The position numbers and the translations under genes were made by a program. Below, one piece after another: positions 48,681 to 59,484 of a DNA stretch of 64,000 nt (position 1 is the stretch's first letter; each line of letters opens with the position of its first letter). The stretch is from Ephydatia muelleri (taxonomy: Eukaryota; Porifera; Demospongiae; Spongillida; Spongillidae): the NCBI GenBank assembly GCA_013339895.1, contig JABACO010000016.1, positions 2,623,767 to 2,687,766 of the forward strand, in the 5' to 3' direction. The notes beneath the pieces were generated by a model. The model had not been told where the DNA came from. It searched no databases and worked only from the letters and a program-made list of their open reading frames with translations.

Positions 48681-48895
48681 GGCCGCAAACTGATTTTATC
48701 CTATAGGTACCAAACTGATCCCACCCTGCCATTTTATATTCCACCCCCAAGCAATTATGTTTCGTTAGCGATATGTAATAGCCACGTATGTGTGGTTGTA
48801 AAGCATTTTTTCTATTCTTGTGAAGGCAACATGGACACTCTTGAGTGACACAGCTGGAAATGAAGACGATCTTGTGGACCACGTGCAGGGGCGGA

Positions 48896-49998
48896 TCCAA
48901 AAAAAGGGGGGGGGGGGGGGGGGGGTTGTTAAACAATATTCGGGGAGGGTGCGGAGGGGTATCCCTCCCGCTCAGCTAGGAGGTCTGGGGGAGCGCTGTA
49001 AGCTCTCCCAGCGGGGTCTGGGGCTCCGCCCCAGCCGCCAAAGCATTTTTATTATATCAAGCGCAAAACACTATACATATAAAACTGCTTAGTATTGATC
49101 AAATTACGATTACAAGAATTGCTAGATCTATGCACTACAACCGTCAAATAAGGATGCTTGAAACAGCTTTCTGGGATGGGCCTGCACGAATGCCTTGCAA
49201 ATTTCATCAGCAGGTACTCTTTCTTAATAGTGCATGGAAATCAAAGCCAGATCAGAAAAGCGTTCTTCTGTCATAACCAATCTTGCGTATGTCTTGATCC
49301 TTCTCATTAAGGAGAAGGATCGTTCTGCTTCTGCACTTGATATAAGTAATGTGCAGCCGACAACAAGCAGGAAATGGATGCTTGGAAAGGAATCCCTGTC
49401 ACATGCACACCCAAAGCTTCAAGAAGAATTTTAGGAATTCACTTTTTTGTTTGGAATTCCCACTTACCTTTATGTTCATCCATAGTCCCTTCCACCTTCT
49501 TACTTCACTTCCAGGATTTAGGGTATTAGAGGTCTTAAGCATATCATTGATGTATTCATCCGGATTTACAGAAGAGTCTAGAAATAAAGATGGCACAAGA
49601 GAAAGGGGACCACGGGCATGGCGATCTTGTCCATTAACCAGAGACAGAGAGTACTGCCACAGCTCACAGTACCATGGGACAGTTGTGACGGAAACCACTA
49701 ATGCAATTACACACCGCATAAGTGGTCCGCATAAGTGGTCCGTGGTCTAGACTAATAAAATAATCAAATACCCAGAATACCCTATTACACTTCAGTTTAT
49801 AAAAATAACAAATAATCAGTTAGAAAACCTCTTCAAAAACGTCATGATACTGCCTTGCCGTTTGTTTGCTCGCACAGCTGCAGTTGTATTACGAATTTCA
49901 GCCATCTTTATTTTGCAATAATTCTTAATTGTTACTAGTGATAATAATTAAATTATTCATTGCGGGTTTGAAAGGGCCCCCCCCTGGATCCGCCACTG
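48896..49998. mobile_element. hAT-like DNA transposon, internally deleted
   Basis: Ends are CAGGGGCGGATCC (48896) and GGATCCGCCACTG (to 49998), an inverted pair typical of hAT elements. ACGTG lies on both sides (48891-48895, 49999-50003), a 5-bp match where hAT usually gives 8. The left end holds a G run and GGGGTCTGGGG-type subterminal sequence. Only the end of a transposase remains inside, on the minus strand. Confidence 0.75.
49130..49390 (-). pseudogene. hAT transposase C-terminal (dimerisation) remnant
   Basis: The minus strand from about 49385 reads a stretch with SSAEAERSFSLMRRIKT, then MTEERFSDLALISMHY, a stop, then PADEICKAFVQAHPRKLF. This is the conserved hAT C-terminal block. A further open segment at 49719-49399 lies upstream. 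The in-frame stop and missing DDE core make it non-functional. The remnant at 53.5 kb is clearly related (DEICRTFVQEHSRRLF). Confidence 0.7.
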
Positions 49999-50424
49999 AC
50001 GTGTACTGACAGATTCGGATGCAATCGAAGAGATTCAAGCTACGAAATGACCTGTATTACAGAATGTGAGAACTGACGCGCCGTTAGCCACCATGTGTTG
50101 TATGGCTAGCTGTGAACGCGACGACGTGTTGTATGGCTAGCTGTACTACAGATGCGACGTTGTGGCTAGCTACTATATTTTTGTATTCCATTCATTACGA
50201 CATTGGAAGCTCAAAAGATGATTTCCTTTCCCCGGCAGCACTTCACGATTTATGAAGAAGAGCTAGTAGTCTCTTCATTACATATAGGTCCTTTTCATGT
50301 GTCATGTGACCGCTCCGTAATCTAACATACGTCAGTGTCACACAATATAAATTAATACACGTCCGCCATGTTGATTCACAGCTTTTACGGAAATATCCGA
50401 GTGACGAAAAGGGCCGATACAGTG

Positions 50425-50545
50425 TATTGCTATTGCAGAGGCAGGAGTTAGCACTTAATACGATACAGTGTAATGGATGTTCTGAATGGTACCACGAGGA
50501 ATGGGAACGATCCATTCCGCAAAAAACTTTGCATGGAAGTGACAT
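50425..50545 (+). pseudogene. Broken PHD-type zinc finger
   Basis: 50425-50450 reads YCYCRGR and then a stop. After a frame change, 50468-50515 reads QCNGCSEWYHEEWER, the second half of a PHD finger with a tryptophan where a cysteine is expected. Such fingers occur in chromatin proteins and in some transposable elements; surroundings here favour a transposon relic. Confidence 0.5.
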
Positions 50546-50789
50546 GTTTGGTATTGCAGAAATTGCAATACAGCATAACGTTTCTGGAAATTGAACAATC
50601 ATGAAGCCTGCGTTTTGAGAAGTGTGTATCATGATAGTCCTTTCTTTTGGGGGCTGCATTATACATTTACACTTATTTATTTATACACACGGTGGAGAGG
50701 GGAAGGGGCTCCAAAACATTCATTTCAAAGAAACGTTTTTCATCATTCCTGCAAGTGTATTTTAGCGTTAAAAACAACCTAGGACAATT

Positions 50790-50960
50790 ATTGGCATGGT
50801 AAGTGAAATTGGCAGCTTGGATAATTTATGGCAGGGTAGGATAATAATTGGCAGCCAATATTTATCCTTGGATATATTTTTGCTGCAAAAATCTATCCCA
50901 TGGGATAATTTTGCAGCAGCAAAGATTAATCCTAGGATTAATTTTGGTAGGATACTTTTT
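50790..50960. repeat. Cluster of short palindromes
   Basis: TTTGCTGCAAAAATCTATCCC at 50879 pairs with GGGATAATTTTGCAGCAGCAAA ending near 50923, followed by AATCCTAGGATT. Repeats of GGATAAT and TTGGCAG surround it. The origin is unclear; a small inverted-repeat element is possible. Confidence 0.5.
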
Positions 50961-51004
50961 GCCGTGACAGTTCCTCGGTATCGCTCGTCAGGCACCATAT
51001 TGCC

Positions 51005-51440
51005 AAACGCGTTAACGAAACAAGTGCGGGCGATGCACCAAAGCTATAAGGCTGGTTTCGGCAGGCGGAGAAGAATTCCCCGTTGTGACTAACGTCAAGG
51101 CGGCAGTGAAGCTAAGCGGCATAGATGAGGTACCGGAGCACAGTTTCATCGTGGTGGAACCGCTGATCTCACAAGTCATCCCGGGGTTGATTTCCTGCAG
51201 CAACAAGGTCTGGTACTGGACTTCACTATACTTCGCTCGTGTCAGGTACCGTTGATAGACAGAAAAAGGCCAGCAACTGTGAGCACAGTACTTGGACCAG
51301 CACGACTACAGAACCAGAATCACTGCGGGCAATACGGAAAGCAAAGCGAGAGAGGAGAGCAACGCTGTGTGTCGTGGCATCCCTGGAAGACCCAGCTTAA
51401 GATGAGACTAATGAATGTGCAATCCTATCTTCAATGAGTT
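51005..51440 (+). mobile_element. Gypsy-type protease-region fragment
   Basis: 51090-51240 encodes VKLSGIDEVPEHSFIVVEPL, then, across a frame change, a DFLQQQGLVLDFT segment resembling the end of a Gypsy protease. The following 51252-51437 has no clear match. It is a relic with frameshifts, perhaps belonging with the gag piece at 48.4 kb. Confidence 0.45.
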
Positions 51441-51449
51441 GGCAGATGC

Positions 51450-53304
51450 TGAATTCCCATGCAGGATTCGTCAAGCCTTGCTTTGAAGAGACAGTGTGAC
51501 AGGCAAGAGACCGATTCGTCAAGACCCCTGGGCTGACCAAGCTGGCCTGTCAACACAGTGGAGTCTCCAGCAAGAGTCCCACCTACATGTACGGATACCA
51601 GCACACTTCCAGCAAGAAGTTCAGGCGGAGCGATGAATGATATAATGAAGAAAGGATCATTCTGAAAGCAGCAGCTCATGGCTAGCACCTGCGGTCTACA
51701 CCAGGAAGAAGGGAGGAGAAATTATATACATGTATTGAACCTCAGTAGACTTTTGGTTGGATTGCAAGATATCTGCAACAAGCTTCTGTACATCCTGTAG
51801 TAATTGGCCATGGTTATTGTCATATACCCTTATATTGGACAGTGGTAAATCAATAGTAGATATTGCGCATAGCATTAATGTTGAATATTTGAATGAACGG
51901 CACCCTTTTAGGTCAGTTCCATCTGAAACTTTGAGGCTAGTTATGTATTTTGAAACCCATCTATGTTACAGTTCTGCTGCTTCAACAAGTATTGAGCAAC
52001 GTTGATAATATCATCGTCTATGCACTGATCAGTGCCGAAACGAAGCATCGGGATCCTTGTTTCCCTTCAGATGTATAGCACTACACGCTCCGCAAAGCTC
52101 AGTGCCTGATTACTTGAGCGTTTCGCTCCAACGGGAATGTTGACTGTATGTAGTCCATAAATATGTCCTTTTTGCTTTTTTTCCATAGCAAATCACGCAA
52201 ATCAATGTGCTCAACGTGGTAAAAAATCAACGAGCACGCGTAACAGAAGTCGTCCTGTTGATTAGCCGGTACCCGGTTAATCAACCGGATGTCCGGTTTG
52301 GTAACAGGCCGACCGATTGAATAACCGGACATTAATTTTGCATCGGGATAGAACAGATACTCTCCACATACACACACATACAACACATCACACCTCTCTA
52401 ACACCACACCTCTCCACACACACACAGACAAATAATAGTTTATTACGCTTATACTGCAGATCATGTTTTCAAAGCAACGAATTGTCATGTAGTAAATGTG
52501 CAAATCCTGCATTATGAAAGGAGGATAAAAAAATTGGAAAACTGCACGATCCAAATTTGAATCTCATGAGGCTCGTGGTATCAGAGCAGTACTGCAACAC
52601 TACTTCTACATAGCATGTGCTTTGGGAGAGGCAACACATGTGGTCAGTGTACTTCAGTGAATAGTATTTTATGTATCACAGTTACATAAAAGAAACCAAT
52701 ATGTTTATGAGAAAGTACAATTTTGTAGCTTATACAGTACGTAGCTTGCACAGGGATACCTTCTGAAGGTGCTGAGAAGGGGTTGGTTAATGTTCTTATC
52801 TTTTATTTAATTTTTGACGAATTAGAATACTGAAAAGCGAACAATAAAAGCTATGTTAATAAATGGAGTGGGGGATATAGGATTAACACTGATATACTGT
52901 ACCAAGGCCAGCTACATTTACAAGCTGGTGAAGGTGGGTGTGACCACTCAACTCAAAAGAATGTGGAGATGGACAGAAATACCCCCCCCCCCCCCACCCA
53001 CACAACAACACCATCGTGTCACCTGAATATGAGGGAGAAGGGAATAGGGGAGAAGATATGGGAGGGAGAGATGTTTGACACTGTCATGTGCATAAAGGTA
53101 TATGAATGCTAACCTCAGCATTGAATCAAAAGTATCTACTAGGGCCATGCACCCCACTCCTCAGTGAGGAAATAAAAAAGGCTTTTCAAAGTAGTACCCT
53201 TTTTATGCTGAACTGATCATAATCTCCCGCACACACAGAGCTCTGACCACAGTCCTATAGTCACACTCTTCTGTCCCACACATGCGATGACTTATGCGAC
53301 TGCA
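51450..53304. other. Unassigned, repeat-rich DNA
   Basis: No recognisable gene. 52257-52284 is a palindrome (GTTGATTAGCCGGTACCCGG with TTAATCAAC), followed by further CCGG-containing inverted pieces up to 52335. 52360-52430 is ACAC-rich. A poly-C run lies at 52982-52995. Confidence 0.5.
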
Positions 53305-54480
53305 CAGCGGCGGATAGGAACTTCGGAAAGGAGGGGGGGGGGGGGGGGGGGGGGAGGTTGATATGAAAATGCGGGAGTGTCCCACCCTCAGCTAGGGGGT
53401 ATGGGGGAGCGCTATTAGCTCCCCCATCGGGGTCTAGGGCTATCGTTTGGTATGTTATGTATTAAAATCGCTAGAGCTCCGCTTTAAAAATCTCAATTGC
53501 ATAATATAAGGCACGCACAAAAGTTACGTCGTCATTAAACAGCGATGATTGAAATAGTCTCCGTGAATGCTCCTGCACAAAAGTACGGCAAATTTCGTCC
53601 ACTTCGATCCTTTCATCGTTGTGCACGGCTATTATACATACAGCAAGATCAGAAATTAAAGGCGTTCTTCGGTCATCACGGATCTTGAGTAGGTCTTTAG
53701 TCTTCGCAACAGCAAAAAGGACCGCTCCGCTTCTGCACTGGTAATGGGTATAGAGTGCACCTATATAACACAAGACTGTCAATACTTGGAACAGTACTAA
53801 TGTCACAGACCCCGAGAGCCTGCAGTAAGTTATACTGGGAATATAAAATACATCTATTTGTCCTTCCGTTTCCTTCTTTCTATTTTGCCACAGGACCTGC
53901 CATCTTCTAAGTTCATTCCCCGAGGATTGTGGTAACGTGAGATCGAACTGCCATTTCAGCATGTCTGGCATGTACTTGAATGAGTCTAATGTTGAAGTAA
54001 GGATAATAGATGGCATGGGGCATAGAAGACCACGAGATGACGACCCTCCTTACTGAACCTCTCACTTTAAAGGTAGCCCAAAAGTGGAACAACCACTGCC
54101 TTTTCATAGTGATCCTGTGAACTCTCACTAGGACGTTGCAACGGTTCTCTAGCTTTCCTGGGCACAGTCTCTTCTACACCTCAGCTAGCTTAAGCATTTC
54201 ACTATACCATTGAAGAAACGCAGTGTCAATATTAGTTCTAGTGACTCTGTTGCAAATAATAACCGCATCAACCATGCTGTATGCTTCATAATATCTTCAT
54301 CGCGCTTTTAAAGCTTGGGTGCAAAACCTCTCTCACAATTAAGATGTTTTCATCAAAATAAACACAGCTATGGTGTGAAATGATATTGGTGCTGCCTTCA
54401 ACCCTATAGCTTGAGCTTTGACTATAATGTCTCAGTCCCAATCCCATGCATGCAGCTTCCACTTCCATCAGATGACTCTA
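53305..54480 (-). mobile_element. Second hAT-like element with transposase remnant
   Basis: A hAT-type end CAGCGGCGGATAGGA lies at 53305, followed by a G run and a GGGGTCTAGGG block as in the element at 48.9 kb. On the minus strand, 54470 down to 53471 reads broken transposase. 54286-54165 gives VTRTNIDTAFLQWYSEMLKL, about 54170-54065 gives DHYEKAVVVPLLGYL, and 54016-53471 includes RIEVDEICRTFVQEHSRRLF. Frameshifts and a stop separate the pieces. I did not find a right-hand end. Confidence 0.65.
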
Positions 54481-55171
54481 TGTCTGGGTAATGATGTGGG
54501 AGAATCATAGCATCCAGAAATGTTATGAGGCATACATACATTTCTAGAAAACCTTGTAACAAGTATGTCATTCTATCCATCTGGTCAAGCATGCAGTCCT
54601 GGAAGTTCTCATTATTGCGTTCTGCAATAGTTTGTCTCTGAGGCTCAAGGTCCTCATACCATCAACCATCAACAGCAAATCCTCTTGAGAGCTCAATTGA
54701 CCTCATGTGTCCATCCTAAATTTTAATCTTCTCTCCGTTTATCTGCATAATAACAAGTACCAAGATAAGGGTGAAGTGTGAGAGGGAAGGGTGTGTACAA
54801 CAGGAAAACTATATATTATTGACAATTTTCTCATTGTATGTGTTTGGACATACAGTAGCATTGATATGTATGTAGCGTGTTTGGGTCAATTTTGGACACT
54901 AGATTATATGGCATTTAACAGCAAGGCCCCCCCCCCCCCCCCCCAACTAACATGCCAGAGTCGTTCAGGGTGGTGTAATTAATATCACAATGATTGGATG
55001 ATTGGCAGTCACATGGCTTGTGGAATTGTACTTTTGTAGGTTACATTCTATATTACTAACAATAACAAACTATAGTTGCTTCCATTTGTAGATTCTCTAA
55101 TGGTACTTACATTATTATACTTGCAATGCAGATTATGTACTACACACTTCATTAGGAACAAAAAAAAAGTC
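54481..55171. other. Intergenic DNA, nothing recognised
   Basis: Contains a poly-C run (54927-54944). It should include the 3' untranslated part of the minus-strand helicase gene ending at 55172. Confidence 0.5.
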
Positions 55172-56500
55172 TCATTTGGTGTACAAACTAGCAGCAAATA
55201 CTATGTCTCTTTTGATGAGAGCAGATGCATCCATCATTTTCTGACGTAAGGTTGGCTCTCCAATGACATGAGCAGCATTACGCACATCCTTACAGGTTTC
55301 ATCCAAACGCTGGATGCAGCGAACAATGATACCTGTGATGGAGAAGAGGGCAAAAAGTTATTCTATACTACCATATGAAAGTAACTGTTTAAAAACAGGG
55401 TACTGCATGTTAGCCTAGTATCCACAAAATGGTGTACTACATGCTGTGCCCAATGAAGGCAGATAGAGGATTAGAATGGAAGGGAGGGTAGGTGATTTGT
55501 TCTTTGCTTCCTTTTGATGCAAGAGCAGATTTATGCATTTCCATATAGTCAACTCTGTCAAACACACTATTCTGAGGGGTGGCTCGTGAAAGAATAGCCC
55601 TCGAGTATCCACAATACAGGTAAACATCAATGTTCCACAAGATTTTGACCCTTGTGAATTGATATATATACATGTATAGCATGCAATTCAAATCGTTATG
55701 TCTTTGGAAAAGTAAACGCTATAGACTTCGGATTTGCAACACACCATTACTGTATATGTGAAACTGTATTTCGGTGTTGCACAAGCACAGCGCTGACATT
55801 ATGAGGTCCGATATCCTGTGGAGTTCAAAACAGCCACATCATCTTTAGTTAGGAGCATTCAAATTTGGTGTGTATGTACAGAAGTCCTGTTGCTATTGAC
55901 GTTCTGTTGTAAATTTTTACCTTTTCCATTATGGAGATACCGCTGTGCTAAGTTAATGCACATTTTCCCAATCGTTTTGCGCCAGACAAACTGCTTCAAA
56001 TTCAATATATGGACAAAATCATTGGCACGAATCAAGTGGGAAAATGTGCAATTACTTTGCACAGCTTTGTCTCTCTGCATGTAATGGATAAAGTAAAAAT
56101 TAACAAACAGAAGATATCAATAGCAACAGGACCCGCCTCTGCGTACACATCAAAATTGGAGTGATTTGAACACTCCTAGCTGAAGAAGTGGCAGAGTTAA
56201 ACCCCTCGCGTATCTAACCTCGTAATGTCGGCACCATGCTTGTGCAAGATACCAACTTCTATTTACACTTAGAGTGTATGAAGCCTTTAAAATAGGACAT
56301 TAACAGTGTAAACCTTGCGGAGGATATAACCATTCGAATTGAATGCTATATACATGTATAATTATATAAATTTACAAGCGTTAAAATCTCCCATATATAA
56401 TCTAAAGAACATAAATACAAATTCATTGTATATATCAATCTGACAAACTATAGTGCCTACCTTCAGAAACATCTGTCAGGTTGATTATGTCAATGAATTC
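55172..56500 (-). CDS. SKIV2L: SKIV2L/Ski2-type RNA helicase, last two exons
   Basis: Ski2-family DExH helicase that feeds RNA to the cytoplasmic exosome. Exon 56500-56461 ([14 protein letters not shown]) joins exon 55332-55172 through a split glycine codon and ends in TGA. The encoded C-terminus [16 protein letters not shown] then [14 protein letters not shown] then [14 protein letters not shown] is the conserved end of Ski2/Mtr4 helicases; VRCIQRL and the ASLYT ending favour the SKIV2L branch. The intron (55333-56460) contains a foldback transposon. I find no further upstream exons before the FKBP15-like gene at 62.9 kb. Either introns are very long or this is a truncated 3' copy. Confidence 0.8.
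55625..56400. mobile_element. Old foldback element in the helicase intron
   Basis: Degenerate inverted arms: ACCATTACTGTATATGTGAAA..TTTCGGTGTTGCACAAGC pairs with the inverse near 56220-56270, and CATGTATAGCATGCAATTC at about 55670 pairs with GAATTGAATGCTATATACATG at about 56336. The centre keeps the TTCTGTT..AATTTTTAC and CCATTATGGAGATAC motifs seen at 1760-2592 and 15.1-15.9 kb. It is the most diverged of the three copies. Confidence 0.65.
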
Positions 56501-57102
56501 CTAATAATAGAAAAATAAAGTGTTTATTATTACATGTTATGAATTGCAAACATTTGTGTACAAAAGGCACTTCAAACAGTTCCGTGATAGCAAATAGGAA
56601 AGCTTTATTACACGACTAGAGGATGATGCGAGTGCGTAGCAGATAGCCGTACGCGTGCCGTTTTGAATACTGCCGGCGACGTGGGAGGCGCAAGTTTACT
56701 GCAACCATTCACTCGGATCCGTTAATTTGGTACGATCGTCTGGCAAAGTGAGCAGTCTTCTTTTTCTTCTTTTAATTTTCCCGCATAAACTCACTGCCTG
56801 AGTGAGACAAAAACTGTTGCGAATGGCTAGCTTAGTTTAAGACGGAGAAATGGGCTTTATCAAAATTTATTGTGGATTGGGAGAATGGAACACGGGTTGC
56901 ATGCAATAGTGGTCAATCAAGCGGGAAATGTGCATTAACGTTGCACAGTTGACTGCATGGAAGTTGACACCACATTCCTCAGCACCACATTCCACACAAA
57001 TTATCACAAAAACTTGCCGTGCGGCTAGTACGTGTAGCAATGAATATAATTTATTGATCTAATTTTGAACGATGCGATTGTCTAGTAATCTGCCTTTTAT
57101 CC

Positions 57103-57700
57103 TAACCAAATAAGCGATATTCTAGTAATCCTGCACCGCAAATGGCATCTCCTGAGGTCTGTGTCATAGTCTTGACCCACCCCCTCTGAGGACCATGGCT
57201 ATGTCACACCTGTGAGTGAGGCAGGGTGACCAAACTAAGCGATGTTCTAGGAATCCTGCACCACAATAGCATCTCCTGAGGTCTGTGTCACACATCTGTG
57301 CATGTGTCTTGGTTGTGACCCACCCCCTCTGAGGACCATGGCTATGTCACACCTGTGAGTAACCAAACTAAGCGATGTTCTAGGAATCCTGCACCACATT
57401 GGCATCTCCTGAGGTCTGTGTCACACATCTGTGCATGTGTCATGGTTGTAACCCACCCCCTCTGAGGACCATGGCTATGTCACACCTGTGGGAGTGACGA
57501 AGTGCAACCTTGTGACCATAACTAAGCGATGTTCTAGGAATCCTGCACCACATTGGCATCTCCTGAGGTCTGTGTCACACATCTGTGCATGTGTCCTGGT
57601 TGTGACCCAACCCCTCTGAGGACTATGGTTATGTCACACCTGTGAGAGTGACAGGGTGACCAAACTAAGCGATGTTCTAGGAATCCTGCACACTACATGG
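57103..57700. repeat. Minisatellite, about 4.5 copies of a 127-151-bp unit
   Basis: AAGCGATGTTCTAGGAATCC (with variants) recurs at about 57110, 57238, 57369, 57520 and 57667. Each is followed by GGCATCTCCTGAGGTCTGTG and CCCTCTGAGGACCATGGCTA. Spacing differs by small insertions. Confidence 0.92.
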
Positions 57701-58070
57701 GCATGCCACTGGTGCAGTTGACTTGCAGAAAATAATAGTTCATAGGCTGTCATATGTTCTTCTTAATATTGCTTGGCTATCATAAAAGTTAAGTGATAGA
57801 GACTGCATGACCTGGTGTTGAGTGATGAGGTATATGTCAAAAACGGTATGTCAGGGGATAAAGTTTTGATTCAAAAGCTACCTATATACTGTCTCTTGTT
57901 GTTCAAGCTCATTCATGTGGATGATTTAGGTAGTGTCAATTTCTTATCATGACTTACAGCTCTGTCACTTTTACTCCACATACAGATTATGGTGGGTATA
58001 GATGGAAAGTTAAGAATTGATACATTATTCTGCACCGCTAGCCTCTTGGCATAGTGTTGGACATCTCCAG

Positions 58071-58928
58071 AAGAGTTAACAAGGGGCTGCACAACACAAC
58101 ATATACGTTTTGGATGAATGCTGCTTTGCAGGCTCTTGCTGCAACACCTTTGCATATGATGCTGAAGGGTAAACCACACATATAAAAATAGATCCTGCAC
58201 CCACTTACATATAATCACATAGCACTGCAATGGATGCACAGTGTTTCACTTCTGTTCAGAAGGCATTTGTCAGTCTTATGGATGAACTTGTCGGTTCATC
58301 CTTGCAATGCCTCAAGCCTATAGCTGTATAAAAGAAATTGATATTTTATAATGAAAGAATACTTAGTAGTCTAATGTAGCATGCACTGCAAAAGGAGAAA
58401 GCGTACTCCCTCAACTGTGGATTGCAAAATGACTGAGTCGATGGAATAATAGCACTGCTTGAAGTACAGTTATCATTATCAGAGGTATTTCATTATAACA
58501 TACCCTTGTCAAGCAATGGTTTAGGATTGGCTTATGGCAGATAGCAAACAACTTTATGAAAGAATTCACCACTATAGATAAAATGGCTACATGCTGTTCA
58601 CAGGTGAAAAAACCCTGCATTTTATGTATTGTACATAATGCAATGATCTAAAATCAGATTGTGCATGATTCTTCAAGTTGAACTGTGATCTCTTTCAGTG
58701 CTGAAGGTCAACCAGAGGATAATAGTATGATGGAAATACTGAACACCTGGCTTGATGCTTTGCTGGATAATATGTGTACCCATAAGTACTGCATGCAAGG
58801 AAAAAATATATATAAATAATTACTTTATCATATCATATACAGATTTTGTGAGGCCTGCCACAAGCAATTAGCTGTTCATGATCAGGAGAAACATGTTTCA
58901 TTTCCCAGCATACTGATTTTGAATTGCA
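58071..58928 (+). pseudogene. Ubiquitin-specific-protease-like gene fragment, catalytic Cys replaced
   Basis: Exon-like blocks: 58071-58168 (after CTCCAG) reads NKGLHNTTYTFWMNAALQAL, a USP Cys-box in which the catalytic cysteine is phenylalanine (TTT, 58108-58110). 58260-58325 (after TTCAG) reads KAFVSLMDELVGSSLQCL. 58699-58785 and 58843-58928 join in phase to give WLDALLDNMCTHKFCEACHK and FPSILILNC, resembling the zinc-ribbon and core strand of USP domains. The first two junctions do not agree in phase, and no His box follows before the LINE at 59.5 kb. It is probably a broken or truncated copy; PAN2-like proteins were considered for the last part. Confidence 0.5.
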
Positions 58929-59181
58929 GTAGAGTTCTATTCAGTATTCCAGCCAGGAAAATTAAAAAAAAAAGAATCAAATTAAAGTTCCAAGGTTTTG
59001 TTATTTTTAAAATGTAATTTGTAGTAATTATAACATTTCCAGGGCTTACAACCTTGCACATTCAAGTTCTAAGGAAAGCCATCTCTTTCAGTTATGTGCA
59101 TGCACTCCTGGTTAGTAGTAGTGTTTTTTCATATCCACATAATTATATATATAATCTAGTTTCTAGTTTCTACGCAGCGAT

Positions 59182-59405
59182 ATGTCTAATGATCACCAAT
59201 TAAACCTACAAGGCCCACTCCGAAGAGGTCCTTGCTGCGGTTGCAATGGAACCAATGCGCGATGCAAGTTTTGTGCGTGTGTTAAGGCCAAGCGTGCCTG
59301 TACTAATTGCCGCCTCGTGAAAAACGGATGCTGTCCCAATGCAAACTTGGATTTTCCATTGCCAGTCGCAACATCATCACAGCCGATCTCTCCTACTCGG
59401 TTCAA
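59182..59405 (+). pseudogene. Cysteine-rich N-terminal fragment, probably retroelement-derived
   Basis: An open frame begins with ATG at 59182 and encodes a dense cysteine motif (GPCCGCNGTNARCKFCACVK, then RACTNCRLVKNGCCPN), a short zinc-binding-like module. After about 59405 the frame continues but looks non-coding because the LINE endonuclease lies in another frame. Such Cys-rich leaders often precede retroelement proteins in invertebrate genomes. Whether it belongs to the LINE is uncertain. Confidence 0.45.
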
Positions 59406-59484
59406 ACGAAAGCATACAGAACGTGTTGTGCTCTTATTGGAATTCTTTTCAAATTTCTTACGGCGGTTAGTGACTAGCAGAATT

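Noticed and set aside
58681-58928. Assignment of the last two exon blocks to PAN2
   Set aside because: Spacing of the Cys pair to the ILILNC strand fits PAN2, but the first block has a typical USP Cys-box that PAN2 lacks. Kept as USP-like.
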